The notes under the pieces are model-generated. The model was not told where the DNA came from. It was given only the letters and a program-made list of their open reading frames with translations, and did no database searches. Made by a program: the position numbers and the translations under genes. Below, in pieces: positions 1 through 5,181 of a stretch of DNA of 5,181 nt (the stretch's first letter is position 1; every line of letters begins with the position of its first letter). The stretch is from JAUVXY01 sp964392345 (GTDB lineage Bacteria; Actinomycetota; Humimicrobiia; Humimicrobiales; Humimicrobiaceae): NCBI GenBank assembly GCA_964392345.1, contig CAYMPQ010000085.1, positions 1-5,181 on the forward strand, read 5' to 3'.

Positions 1-247
1 TGATTTACATATTATTAATTATCTAAATTTAGTGTCTGAATCACAGTTTTTTGAAACAAATTCGATAACTTTTATCATTTTAAAAATAAAATAAAAATTT
101 GAAATTCAGGTATAAAGATATTCTTATTTGAAGGCATTATTGCGGTTCCAATATTGCATATAGCGGTCAGCCATAATTTAAATTTTACTTAATTTTTAAA
201 GCAATAAAGACAAAGTAAATCAATTTGACCCATAAGAGCTATACTTT

Positions 248-1087
248 TTACTTCTTTACGACTTCTCCGTTTACTTTAACCATAATGTCCTCAACCGGGA
301 TATCTTTCCCAGACTCTGACAGAGCATCATTTGCAAGCTTTACCATGCCAAAGCAGCACGGTACTTCCATATGGGCAACAGTAATTGACTTTACATTATT
401 GGTACTTAATATGTCTGTTATCTTATCTCTGTAAAACTCTGCATCATCAAGTTTTGGGCATCCAACCAGAAGCATTTTTCCTTTTAAAAAATCTTTGTGA
501 AAATTGCCGTAAGCAAACGGCACACAATCAGCAGCAATAAGAAGATCAGCATTATCAAAATAATGTGCATTTGTGGGAGCCAGACGTATCTGCACCGGCC
601 ATTGCCTTAGTTCTGACTTCTGTTTCACTCCTGTATCTTCTGCTTCACATTTATTTTTACTCAGGTCCATTACCATTGGCCCCGGGCATCCGCATGGAAG
701 TTTTTTTTCTGCTTTATCTTTTACTTCTTCTTCAAGCGGATTGGCTATACCTTTTTCTTTAAGATAATCTATTGCCTGCTTTAAAAATCCAGCCTCTCCG
801 TGATTTTTTAAATGTTCAAGATGCGCCTTTATGACATTTTTACCCTGTTTTACTATATTTTCCATTACTTTTGTTTCATCGTAAGGCTCTGCTTCCCTTT
901 CTGTCACTGATATAGCACCTTCAGGGCATTCACCTATGCACGCGCCCAATCCATCGCAGAACAGGTCGCTTACAAGTCTTGCCTTATTATCTATTACCTG
1001 AAGTGCTCCTTCAGGACAACCTGGTATGCAGTTTCCACAACCTGTGCATTTTTCTTCATCTATTGTTATTATTTGTCTTTTAGCTAT
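248..1087 (-). CDS. Ferredoxin-domain Fe-S protein, probable ATA start
   Basis: This is a soluble, cytoplasmic Fe-S protein of about 279 residues, of a type common in anaerobes and probably involved in electron transfer; the partner is unknown. Numbered from the ATA, cluster motif I is C14-x2-C17-x2-C20-x3-C24-P. Motif II keeps the same spacing (C44, C50, C54) but has Leu47 where the second Cys would be. Further cysteines lie in a CGCPG motif (C132, C134), at C188, in GCP (C210) and as a CC pair (C244, C245), and an SELRQWP motif sits near 158-164. The start rests on an AAGGAG site six bases before ATA, on the absence of any ATG between the upstream in-frame stop and C14, and on the N-terminus (xAKRQIITIDEEKC) resembling family members as I recall them. 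The TTG at 949 has no comparable site and would delete motif I. The gene follows the Rrf2 gene after one base, so the two are probably co-transcribed. The family assignment is firm and the exact start less so. Confidence 0.88.
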   Translation of the reverse strand: MAKRQIITIDEEKCTGCGNCIPGCPEGALQVIDNKARLVSDLFCDGLGACIGECPEGAISVTEREAEPYDETKVMENIVKQGKNVIKAHLEHLKNHGEAGFLKQAIDYLKEKGIANPLEEEVKDKAEKKLPCGCPGPMVMDLSKNKCEAEDTGVKQKSELRQWPVQIRLAPTNAHYFDNADLLIAADCVPFAYGNFHKDFLKGKMLLVGCPKLDDAEFYRDKITDILSTNNVKSITVAHMEVPCCFGMVKLANDALSESGKDIPVEDIMVKVNGEVVKK

Positions 1088-1088
1088 T

Positions 1089-1499
1089 TTAATCTCCTTT
1101 CTTATTTATCAGAGCTCTCAAATTTATGGATTCGAGCTCTTTTTTTACCTTTTTCTCTATATCCTCAATTTTGCTTTTCAAAATACAATTACCTCTATTC
1201 GGGCAAATATCCTTATTTAAGATACATTCATTTAAGCTGAATTTTCCCTGAAATATCTCCACCAGTTCTATTAGATAAATATCATCAGGGCTCTTTTTTA
1301 ATCGAAAGCCACCTCTATTGCCTTTATATGATTCAATTACATCAACCTTGGCCAGTTCCTGCAGGATCCTTCTCAGAAACGGTCTGGTAATACCCAGTTC
1401 TTCTACAAGTTCTGTTACCGGGACGATCCTTTTTACATTACCAGCTAGATAAATAAGCGCCCTTACAGCATAATCAATTTCTCTTGTTATAAACTTCAT
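1089..1499 (-). CDS. Rrf2-family Fe-S-type transcriptional regulator
   Basis: This 136-residue winged helix-turn-helix regulator has the usual Rrf2 length. The N-terminus (KFITREIDYAVRALIYLA, about 2-19) is the classic Rrf2 opening. A helix-turn-helix follows (about 28-48), then the wing with GNRGGFRL (60-67). The sensor loop holds three cysteines, C92-x6-C99-x5-C105, matching the cluster-ligating pattern of IscR/NsrR/RsrR-like members, so an Fe-S cofactor sensing redox state, NO or cluster supply is likely. The C-terminus is a charged helix. I chose the ATG at 1499 because an AGG lies six bases upstream; the TTG two codons earlier overlaps that region. The promoter contains a palindrome, suggesting autoregulation, and the ferredoxin gene one base downstream is the obvious co-regulated target. 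Which signal it senses cannot be read from the sequence. Confidence 0.93.
   Translation of the reverse strand: MKFITREIDYAVRALIYLAGNVKRIVPVTELVEELGITRPFLRRILQELAKVDVIESYKGNRGGFRLKKSPDDIYLIELVEIFQGKFSLNECILNKDICPNRGNCILKSKIEDIEKKVKKELESINLRALINKKGD
1094..1099 (-). promoter_or_regulatory. Shine-Dalgarno site that fixes the ferredoxin start
   Basis: Read leftward, AAGGAG overlaps the last codons of the Rrf2 gene and ends six bases before the ATA at 1087-1085. Spacing and strength are ideal for initiation at that codon. The in-frame ATT immediately after the site is too close to be used. No other start codon lies within range. Confidence 0.75.
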
Positions 1500-1514
1500 A
1501 ATCAACCTAATGAT

Positions 1515-1537
1515 AATGATACTATTTTTGTATCATT
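1515..1537. promoter_or_regulatory. Palindromic operator candidate for the Rrf2 protein
   Basis: There is a perfect 8-bp inverted repeat, AATGATAC (1515-1522) and GTATCATT (1530-1537), around a 7-base AT centre, 23 bp in all. It covers the -10 and spacer and directly abuts the -35, where a bound dimer would block RNA polymerase. Autorepression from such a site is typical of Rrf2 proteins. That this protein binds it is inferred from position and symmetry. Confidence 0.6.
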
Positions 1538-1543
1538 TGTCAA
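1516..1543 (-). promoter_or_regulatory. Promoter of the Rrf2-ferredoxin operon
   Basis: Read leftward there is a perfect -35 TTGACA (1538-1543), a 16-bp spacer and a -10 TATCAT (1516-1521). Transcription would begin near 1509, giving a leader of about ten bases before the ATG at 1499, with the AGG ribosome site almost at the mRNA 5' end. The match is good, though the spacer is one base short of optimal. Confidence 0.65.
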
Positions 1544-1626
1544 GCTACTATTTCTATTATTTATTTTCCACGAAAGAATAGTCTAATCTGTTGTTAACAT
1601 TGTCCAGTCTTGGGAGTCACTGAATT

Positions 1627-1812
1627 TTAGTATACTTGATCATGTTCGCCAATATCTATTAATATTATTTTGTCTTCTTCAATAATAAAATCAATACAAA
1701 TTCTATATGAAATATTAATAGATACTGAGTAGAGGGAGGACAATCTGCCTTTTAATCTATGTAATAGAAGAGAAGTATGAAAAGGATTTACTTCAAGAAG
1801 TTTGCATCTCAA
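1627..1812 (-). pseudogene. RelE/ParE-type toxin remnant, N-terminus missing
   Basis: The 61 residues match the C-terminal two thirds of the RelE/ParE toxin fold (type II toxins that cleave ribosome-bound mRNA or poison gyrase). Visible elements are NPFHTSLLLHRLKG (about 9-22), the strand SVSINISYRI and the terminal ILIDIGEHDQVY. Full-length members have about 85-95 residues. The same frame stays open upstream to 1872 (about 81 codons), and that stretch (ELNQELSWLTFYL) still resembles the family helix. It contains no ATG, however, and no ribosome site precedes the TTG at 1812. The first beta strand is absent, and the upstream part overlaps the deacetylase stop. No antitoxin gene is adjacent. 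The best reading is a decayed or truncated toxin; a product from a non-standard start cannot be excluded. Confidence 0.55.
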
Positions 1813-1846
1813 ATAAAATGTAAGCCAGCTAAGTTCTTGGTTTAAT

Positions 1847-2932
1847 TCAATTAAATATTTTCCAGTATGGTTTTAAATTTTCTTTTACCCTCTTTATTAA
1901 ATTTCTGGTCTCACCAAGCATTTCATATCTATCAACACTTATTTCATCTTCTAAATTGATCTCCACACCGCTTAAACTTGCTATTAAAGTTAACCATACC
2001 TTTGACAGAGCAGCAGGCTTGTAACCGGAACAAATCATATCAACTGATTTACCATCACAAATAGCAGACATCTCCCTAACTTTTCTGGCTACCATTTTAA
2101 AGCCATCTAAAGTCAATCCCAGCTCAGTTATGTTGTCACCGGGATACGGATCAGAGCCACCGTATCTTACAATAATTTCTGGTCTGTATGCTTCTACCAG
2201 GGGAAGAATAACTTCATCAAATATTAATTCATATGCCATGTCACTTGTTCCTGCTGCCAATGGAAAATTTACATTAAATCCCTTACCTTCACCAGAGCCA
2301 ATTTCATCAATGAAACCAGTCCCCGGATAAATCCCTTTCTGGTGCAAGTCAATAAATAAAACCTTTGGACTACAACAAAAAGCCTCACTTGTCCCATTGC
2401 CTGCATGAGCATCAGTATCAACAACCAAAACTCTGTTAAGATTATATTTCTCTATGGCGTATTTTACAGAAACAACAACATCGTTATATATACAAAAACC
2501 TTCTCCGTAGTTAGCTTTTGCATGATGCAAACCACCACCAATACTAACTGCTTTTCTATCTTTTCCCTGTTGAACATAATCAAAGCAAAGGATTGAATTT
2601 CTAACTATTGTTCTTGCTGCTTCCTCTATTCCTTCAGGAAATTTTCCTGTTATTGGATTTACATTATCCTGGCTTATGTATCTATAAAGAGCCGGCACAG
2701 TCAAACCAGCAGACAGGGATTTTATAGCCTTAATATAATCTTTACTGTGCCAGAGCTCCAGTTCCTCATCAGTGGCAGCCTTTTCATTCTTTATTAATTC
2801 AAAATTTCTATTTTTCCCAAGCTTTTCTTCGTACAATTTAAAGAAAGATTCAAATCTGCCGCTTCTGAAAGGATGCCCTGCCCCAAAATCATATTTTTTT
2901 AATTTATCAGAATATATTAATGCTGTTTTCAT
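1847..2932 (-). CDS. Histone deacetylase superfamily protein (AcuC-like)
   Basis: This is a 361-residue zinc-dependent deacylase of the arginase/deacetylase fold, probably cytoplasmic. Bacterial members remove acetyl groups from lysines, polyamines or small acyl amides; the substrate here is unknown. Matching motifs to HDAC8, the catalytic His pair is H136-H137 in GGGLHHA, followed by GFCIYND (145-151). Zinc ligands are D174 and H176 in DTDAHAGNG and D261 in YGGSDPYPGD. The transition-state Tyr is Y304 in CSGYKP. Length and motif order are normal and no signal peptide is visible. One oddity is Ala177, where many relatives have a second His or a Gln (DVHHG or DVHQG); it is not a metal ligand, so activity is still expected. 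The ATG at 2932 gives an intact N-terminus, but its ribosome site is poor (only AAAG adjacent). The gene appears to be alone in its transcription unit, apart from the toxin remnant overlapping its 3' end. Confidence 0.93.
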   Translation of the reverse strand: MKTALIYSDKLKKYDFGAGHPFRSGRFESFFKLYEEKLGKNRNFELIKNEKAATDEELELWHSKDYIKAIKSLSAGLTVPALYRYISQDNVNPITGKFPEGIEEAARTIVRNSILCFDYVQQGKDRKAVSIGGGLHHAKANYGEGFCIYNDVVVSVKYAIEKYNLNRVLVVDTDAHAGNGTSEAFCCSPKVLFIDLHQKGIYPGTGFIDEIGSGEGKGFNVNFPLAAGTSDMAYELIFDEVILPLVEAYRPEIIVRYGGSDPYPGDNITELGLTLDGFKMVARKVREMSAICDGKSVDMICSGYKPAALSKVWLTLIASLSGVEINLEDEISVDRYEMLGETRNLIKRVKENLKPYWKIFN

Positions 2933-2961
2933 CTTTAAATAAAGAGTAGTCTTTCTTTATT

Positions 2962-2990
2962 ACAATAGAACAAATACCGCTAAAATCCAA
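2962..2990 (-). promoter_or_regulatory. Possible promoter for the deacetylase gene
   Basis: Read leftward, TTGGAT (2985-2990), a 17-bp spacer and TATTGT (2962-2967) form a moderate sigma70-like promoter, giving a leader of roughly 20-25 bases before the ATG at 2932. In such AT-rich DNA partial matches arise by chance, so support is modest. Confidence 0.3.
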
Positions 2991-3157
2991 AAAGAAATTC
3001 TTTTTAATTTAAGACTTTATCCAATATATTATGCAACTTCAGAATAATAAAACTGTAATTTACAAATTTCTGCTATTTGGTTTTTAAAATTGGTGTGACT
3101 TAATTTTTTTTAGTCAAATTAATACTTTTTCTTCATTTTTATTTAATCTTATTGATG

Positions 3158-3475
3158 TTACTCCCATAGACCATATACCTCCTCTCGTTTTCCTATATAA
3201 GCAATATAAATATCATTGTTTTCAAAATAAAATATTGCTCTATGTTTACCTTTCCGTAATCTAAAGTACTCTCTATTATAATCACCTTTCATTTTTTTAA
3301 TATCAAAAAGACTTAAATCCTTTGTCAAATCTATTGATAAAAATGCATTATGAAATCTTTTAACGATATTTTTTTGCAGTTCACCTATCCCCAGATAATC
3401 CAGAATCTTCTTTACCACCTTATAATCCTCTACGAAGACAATTTTTATGCCGGCGTGGTTTAGTTGACATTGCAT
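3158..3475 (-). CDS. RelE/ParE-family toxin-like protein
   Basis: The 105-residue product has the RelE/ParE toxin fold signature in its C-terminal half. EYFRLRKGKHRAIFYF (69-84) corresponds to the family's central strands with basic residues, and YIAYIGKREEVY (90-101) to the last strand and tail. Helices fill about 17-45. Relatives are mRNA interferases or gyrase poisons. Catalytic residues vary within the superfamily, so I do not claim a mechanism. The ATG at 3475 gives the full frame, but no ribosome site precedes it closely. The family-like N-terminus (IKIVFVEDYKVVKKIL) begins only at residue 10, so the true start may be lower. It lies head-to-head with an RHH gene, with 26 bases between the starts. 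A co-directional antitoxin gene, the usual arrangement, is absent. Its first codons overlap the promoter of the RHH gene. Confidence 0.8.
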   Translation of the reverse strand: MQCQLNHAGIKIVFVEDYKVVKKILDYLGIGELQKNIVKRFHNAFLSIDLTKDLSLFDIKKMKGDYNREYFRLRKGKHRAIFYFENNDIYIAYIGKREEVYGLWE

Positions 3476-3485
3476 TCAACTTAAC
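3458..3485. promoter_or_regulatory. Inverted-repeat operator candidate
   Basis: Arms GTTTAGTTGA (3458-3467) and TCAACTTAAC (3476-3485) pair at nine of ten positions around an 8-base centre. The repeat overlies the -35 and spacer of the RHH promoter and the first codons of the toxin-like gene. A dimer of RHH dimers bound here could control the RHH gene and hinder toxin expression. Binding is inferred from position and symmetry. Confidence 0.5.
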
Positions 3486-3492
3486 TTAGAAT
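3464..3492 (+). promoter_or_regulatory. Strong promoter of the RHH gene
   Basis: A perfect -35 TTGACA (3464-3469), an optimal 17-bp spacer and a -10 TAGAAT (3487-3492, five of six) form the best promoter in the window. Initiation about seven bases downstream falls near 3499, two to four bases before the ATG at 3502. The transcript would therefore be leaderless or nearly so, which fits the lack of a Shine-Dalgarno site. Confidence 0.7.
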
Positions 3493-3501
3493 TGCACTCC
3501 T

Positions 3502-3762
3502 ATGAAGAAAAAAATGTACAGTTTCAGGCTGAGCGAGGACTTAGTAAATAGAGCAAAAGAAGTAGCAAAAGAGATGGATATCTCTCTTTCTCTCTTGCTA
3601 AGCTACTCAGTTAAAGAAAAATTAAACTCACTTAAAAACGAAGATAAATCAAGCAATTTTTTTGTTGCGCGCAAAGATAGCAGGGAAGGCTTAGATACAA
3701 TAGCAAAAGAAATTAAACAACTGAGGCTTGATTTAAATAGGATTCTAAAGAGCAGTAAATAA
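3502..3762 (+). CDS. Ribbon-helix-helix protein, possible antitoxin
   Basis: This small basic 86-residue protein has a predicted N-terminal ribbon-helix-helix: strand MYSFRL (5-10), helix SEDLVNRAKEVAKEM (11-25), a turn, and a second helix (about 28-44). RHH proteins dimerise through the strand and bind palindromic DNA. The C-terminal part (about 50-86) is a linker plus a charged amphipathic helix (IAKEIKQLRLDLNRIL) that in an antitoxin would wrap the toxin. The ATG at 3502 has no ribosome site but sits just behind a strong promoter, consistent with leaderless translation; the ATG at codon 5 is an alternative. The neighbour on the opposite strand is a RelE/ParE-like toxin, so the pair may be an unusual divergent toxin-antitoxin module. 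The layout of RHH plus a C-terminal helix also recalls MobC-type relaxosome accessory proteins, but no relaxase is nearby. Confidence 0.75.
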   Translation: MKKKMYSFRLSEDLVNRAKEVAKEMDISLSLLLSYSVKEKLNSLKNEDKSSNFFVARKDSREGLDTIAKEIKQLRLDLNRILKSSK

Positions 3763-3780
3763 TAATGCTGCTTTGCTTTT
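3749..3780 (+). terminator. Weak candidate terminator after the RHH gene
   Basis: AGAGCAG (3749-3755) can pair with CTGCTTT (3768-3774), including one G-U pair, around a 12-base loop spanning the stop codon. A short T-rich run follows at 3777-3780. The stem is short and the T tract poor, so termination here is doubtful. Confidence 0.2.
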
Positions 3781-3877
3781 CACAAATATCGCCGCTAAAA
3801 GTCACTTAATTTGCATTTTCCTAAGCTCTTTTGTTATATTTAAGCTATTATTGTTTAAATTTATCAACACGGCAGAT

Positions 3878-3883
3878 AGGGGA
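3878..3883 (+). promoter_or_regulatory. Ribosome binding site of the kinase homolog
   Basis: AGGGGA lies five bases before the ATG at 3889, a clear Shine-Dalgarno site that settles the start. It contrasts with the RHH gene upstream, which has none. Confidence 0.75.
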
Positions 3884-3888
3884 TAAAA

Positions 3889-5127
3889 ATGATTATTGGA
3901 ATTGGCAATGTTGGAAGCACATCTCTCAAGAGTAAAATCATTGATATCGATGAAAAAAATGATATTAAGGTTTTAGGTGAGGCAAATCTGGATAAAATAA
4001 AATCTGAAGGCGAATCTAATTTTGTATGCAGAATTGGCGGAGGGAGCAGCAGCAGGGAAGTTATAGATATTGTAGGTTTTGGTGCCGGAATAAAATTTAT
4101 CCTTGATTGGTATATAAAAAATAGGGTAATAAATAATACTGAAGATATAGAAGCAATGGGTTTTAAATGCGTGCTTGGAGAGAAAAATGGGGCTAATATG
4201 CTAACCCAGCAAGCACTGGATGGAATGAAAAGATACATATTTGTTGCTCCTGTCCATAATATTCCGTACATTGAAACAATAGGAGAATTTAGAAAAATAC
4301 TAAACGTACCAATGGTTGGAGTTTTTGAACCCTCGTTTTATCATTCCATACCGGAGTATAGGAAAATATCAGGGCTGCCGTGGGAGTGGTATGAAAAATT
4401 AGGAATAAAAAAGAATGGCTTCCATGGATCTTCGCACCGCTATTTGTCTGCTGCAGCTTTTAAGCTTGAAGGCACAGAAGACATAAGGCTTCTTACAATT
4501 CACCTCGGTGGGAGCAGTTCTATTTGCGCGGTAAAAGAGGGAAAAGCTATTGATAATAGCTTTGGCTTTTCTACTAATTCAGGGCTGCTTCAGGGTACAA
4601 GGATAGGAGACATAGATGGAACTGCACTGCTGTTTGCAATGAAGGAATTAGGCTTATCTACAGAAGAGGCTCAGAGTGAAATATCAAATAACGCAGGGCT
4701 TTATGGAACTGCTGGAATCGGGACAGATGATTTGAGAGAAATACTTAAGGCATCTGACGAAGGAAACAGGAGAGCAAAATTAGCAATTGATCTATTTGTA
4801 GATGGGATAAGAAAATACATAGGCTCTTTTTCTACTGTTATGGGCGGCATTGATTGCATAGTGTTTGGCGGCGGAATTGGAGAGAAGGGAGCTGTTATCA
4901 GGGAAAGATGCCTTAAAGACATGGAATACATGGGAATAAAGCTAGACCTTAATAAAAATAAAGAGTTAAATGGCAGGCAGGGGCTTATTTCAGCTGACTT
5001 GCCAGAATCAAAAGTCAAAGTATACATTGTTCCCACTAACGAAGAAGTGGTAGTTGCATACTTTACCAAAAGAGTTGTTGAAGAGGGAAGGGATCTTGAA
5101 CCTGAGGAGATGGTGTTCAGGCTATAA
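3889..5127 (+). CDS. Diverged acetate kinase family protein
   Basis: At 412 residues this is the length of acetate kinases (AckA), cytoplasmic enzymes that interconvert acetate and ATP with acetyl phosphate and ADP. Family landmarks are NVGSTSLKSK (7-16), APVHN (120-124), VFEPSFYHSIP (145-155), NGFHGSSHRY (176-185), HLGGSSS (205-211), GTRIGDID (236-243), the nucleotide-site GGGIGEKG (327-334) and PTNEE (382-386). Compared with the Methanosarcina thermophila enzyme as I remember it, N7, S10, S12, K14, H180, R241 and the terminal Glu are kept. By contrast R91 becomes Lys93, D148 becomes Glu147, the Asn of HLGNGSS becomes Gly208, and pocket P232 becomes Thr229. These changes are in the substrate site, so a different carboxylate, or altered activity, is likely. 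The N-terminal domain also looks rearranged around 40-90. No phosphotransacetylase gene is next to it. The family is certain and the substrate is not. Confidence 0.9.
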   Translation: MIIGIGNVGSTSLKSKIIDIDEKNDIKVLGEANLDKIKSEGESNFVCRIGGGSSSREVIDIVGFGAGIKFILDWYIKNRVINNTEDIEAMGFKCVLGEKNGANMLTQQALDGMKRYIFVAPVHNIPYIETIGEFRKILNVPMVGVFEPSFYHSIPEYRKISGLPWEWYEKLGIKKNGFHGSSHRYLSAAAFKLEGTEDIRLLTIHLGGSSSICAVKEGKAIDNSFGFSTNSGLLQGTRIGDIDGTALLFAMKELGLSTEEAQSEISNNAGLYGTAGIGTDDLREILKASDEGNRRAKLAIDLFVDGIRKYIGSFSTVMGGIDCIVFGGGIGEKGAVIRERCLKDMEYMGIKLDLNKNKELNGRQGLISADLPESKVKVYIVPTNEEVVVAYFTKRVVEEGRDLEPEEMVFRL

Positions 5128-5181
5128 CTGAGCAGCTAATATATCTTTATAGCTTTCCAGTCTTTTTATTGCTTCTTCTTT
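5122..5181 (-). CDS. 3' end of a convergent gene, cut by the window edge
   Basis: Read leftward, the last 60 bases encode KEEAIKRLESYKDILAAQL followed by a TAG stop, an amphipathic helical C-terminus with plausible protein composition. Its stop overlaps the stop of the kinase homolog by six bases in a tail-to-tail arrangement. Only 19 residues are visible, so the protein cannot be identified, and a chance open frame is possible. Confidence 0.45.
   Translation of the reverse strand, partial: KEEAIKRLESYKDILAAQL

Noticed and set aside
2..94. Open frame on the plus strand from the window edge to a TAA at 92-94
   Set aside because: Thirty AT-driven codons with no motif; it could be the end of a gene but nothing distinguishes it from chance.
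248..949. Ferredoxin-domain gene starting at TTG 949
   Set aside because: That start has no ribosome site and cuts off the first CxxCxxCxxxCP motif and the first Cys of the second, all clearly coding upstream.
1503..1505. TTG start for the Rrf2 gene two codons upstream
   Set aside because: It directly follows the AGG site with no spacing; the ATG at 1499 has proper spacing and gives the usual Rrf2 N-terminus.
2989..3005. Inverted repeat AAAAAGAA / TTCTTTTT around one base upstream of the deacetylase
   Set aside because: Perfect 8-bp arms, but almost pure A/T in an AT-rich gap; no loop for a terminator and no neighbouring evidence of an operator.
3105..3126. TGACT / AGTCA inverted repeat around a T run as a terminator
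   Set aside because: Only 5-bp arms with the T run inside the loop rather than after the stem on either strand.
3444..3448. ATA at codon 10 of the toxin-like gene as a second ATA start
   Set aside because: It would give a family-like N-terminus, but no Shine-Dalgarno site precedes it, unlike the ferredoxin case.
3864..4271. Long minus-strand open frame opposite the kinase homolog
   Set aside because: Shadow of a clearly coding plus-strand gene; hydrophobic, low-complexity translation with no recognisable family. The same holds for the frame at 4701-5069.
1847..5127. Deacetylase and kinase homolog as one acetate-cycling system
   Set aside because: They are on opposite strands, about 950 bases apart, and separated by the toxin/RHH pair; no shared regulation is visible.

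Overview
The window is AT-rich (roughly one third G+C by eye) with short intergenic gaps. Its gene content points to a strictly anaerobic bacterium, clostridial-like or from a similar uncultivated lineage. The evidence is a soluble multi-cluster ferredoxin-domain protein, an Fe-S-type Rrf2 regulator, an acetate-kinase-family enzyme and bacterial sigma70-type promoters and Shine-Dalgarno sites. I cannot name a species.

Layout. Positions 1-247 hold nothing I can support beyond AT-rich DNA. From about 248 to 1543, read leftward, lies a two-gene operon. It has a promoter with an embedded palindrome, then an Rrf2-family repressor with the three-cysteine Fe-S signature, then one base after its stop a ferredoxin-domain protein. 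The only well-placed start for the ferredoxin gene is an ATA codon behind a strong AAGGAG site. Starting at the next usable codon (TTG at 949) would remove the entire first cluster motif. A leftward RelE/ParE-type toxin remnant without a proper 5' end (1627-1812, frame open to 1872) abuts and overlaps the 3' end of a leftward histone-deacetylase-superfamily gene (1847-2932).

A 225-base AT-rich gap leads to a head-to-head pair: a leftward RelE/ParE-like toxin gene (3158-3475) and a rightward ribbon-helix-helix (RHH) gene (3502-3762). Only 26 bases separate their starts. A near-consensus promoter for the RHH gene lies in and beside the first codons of the toxin gene, and would give an almost leaderless RHH transcript. 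A 28-bp imperfect inverted repeat overlies its -35 and spacer. This is not the usual co-directional antitoxin-toxin operon.

The right end holds a diverged acetate kinase homolog (3889-5127) with the family's phosphoryl-transfer scaffold but several altered substrate-site residues. The last 60 bases appear to be the 3' end of a convergent leftward gene whose stop overlaps the kinase stop.

How the genes relate. The Rrf2-ferredoxin pair looks like a self-contained Fe-S or redox-responsive operon. The deacetylase releases acetate from acyl substrates and the kinase homolog belongs to an acetate-activating family. They are on opposite strands and separated by the toxin/RHH pair, so a functional link is only speculation. 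I see no RNA genes, insertion sequences or CRISPR arrays.
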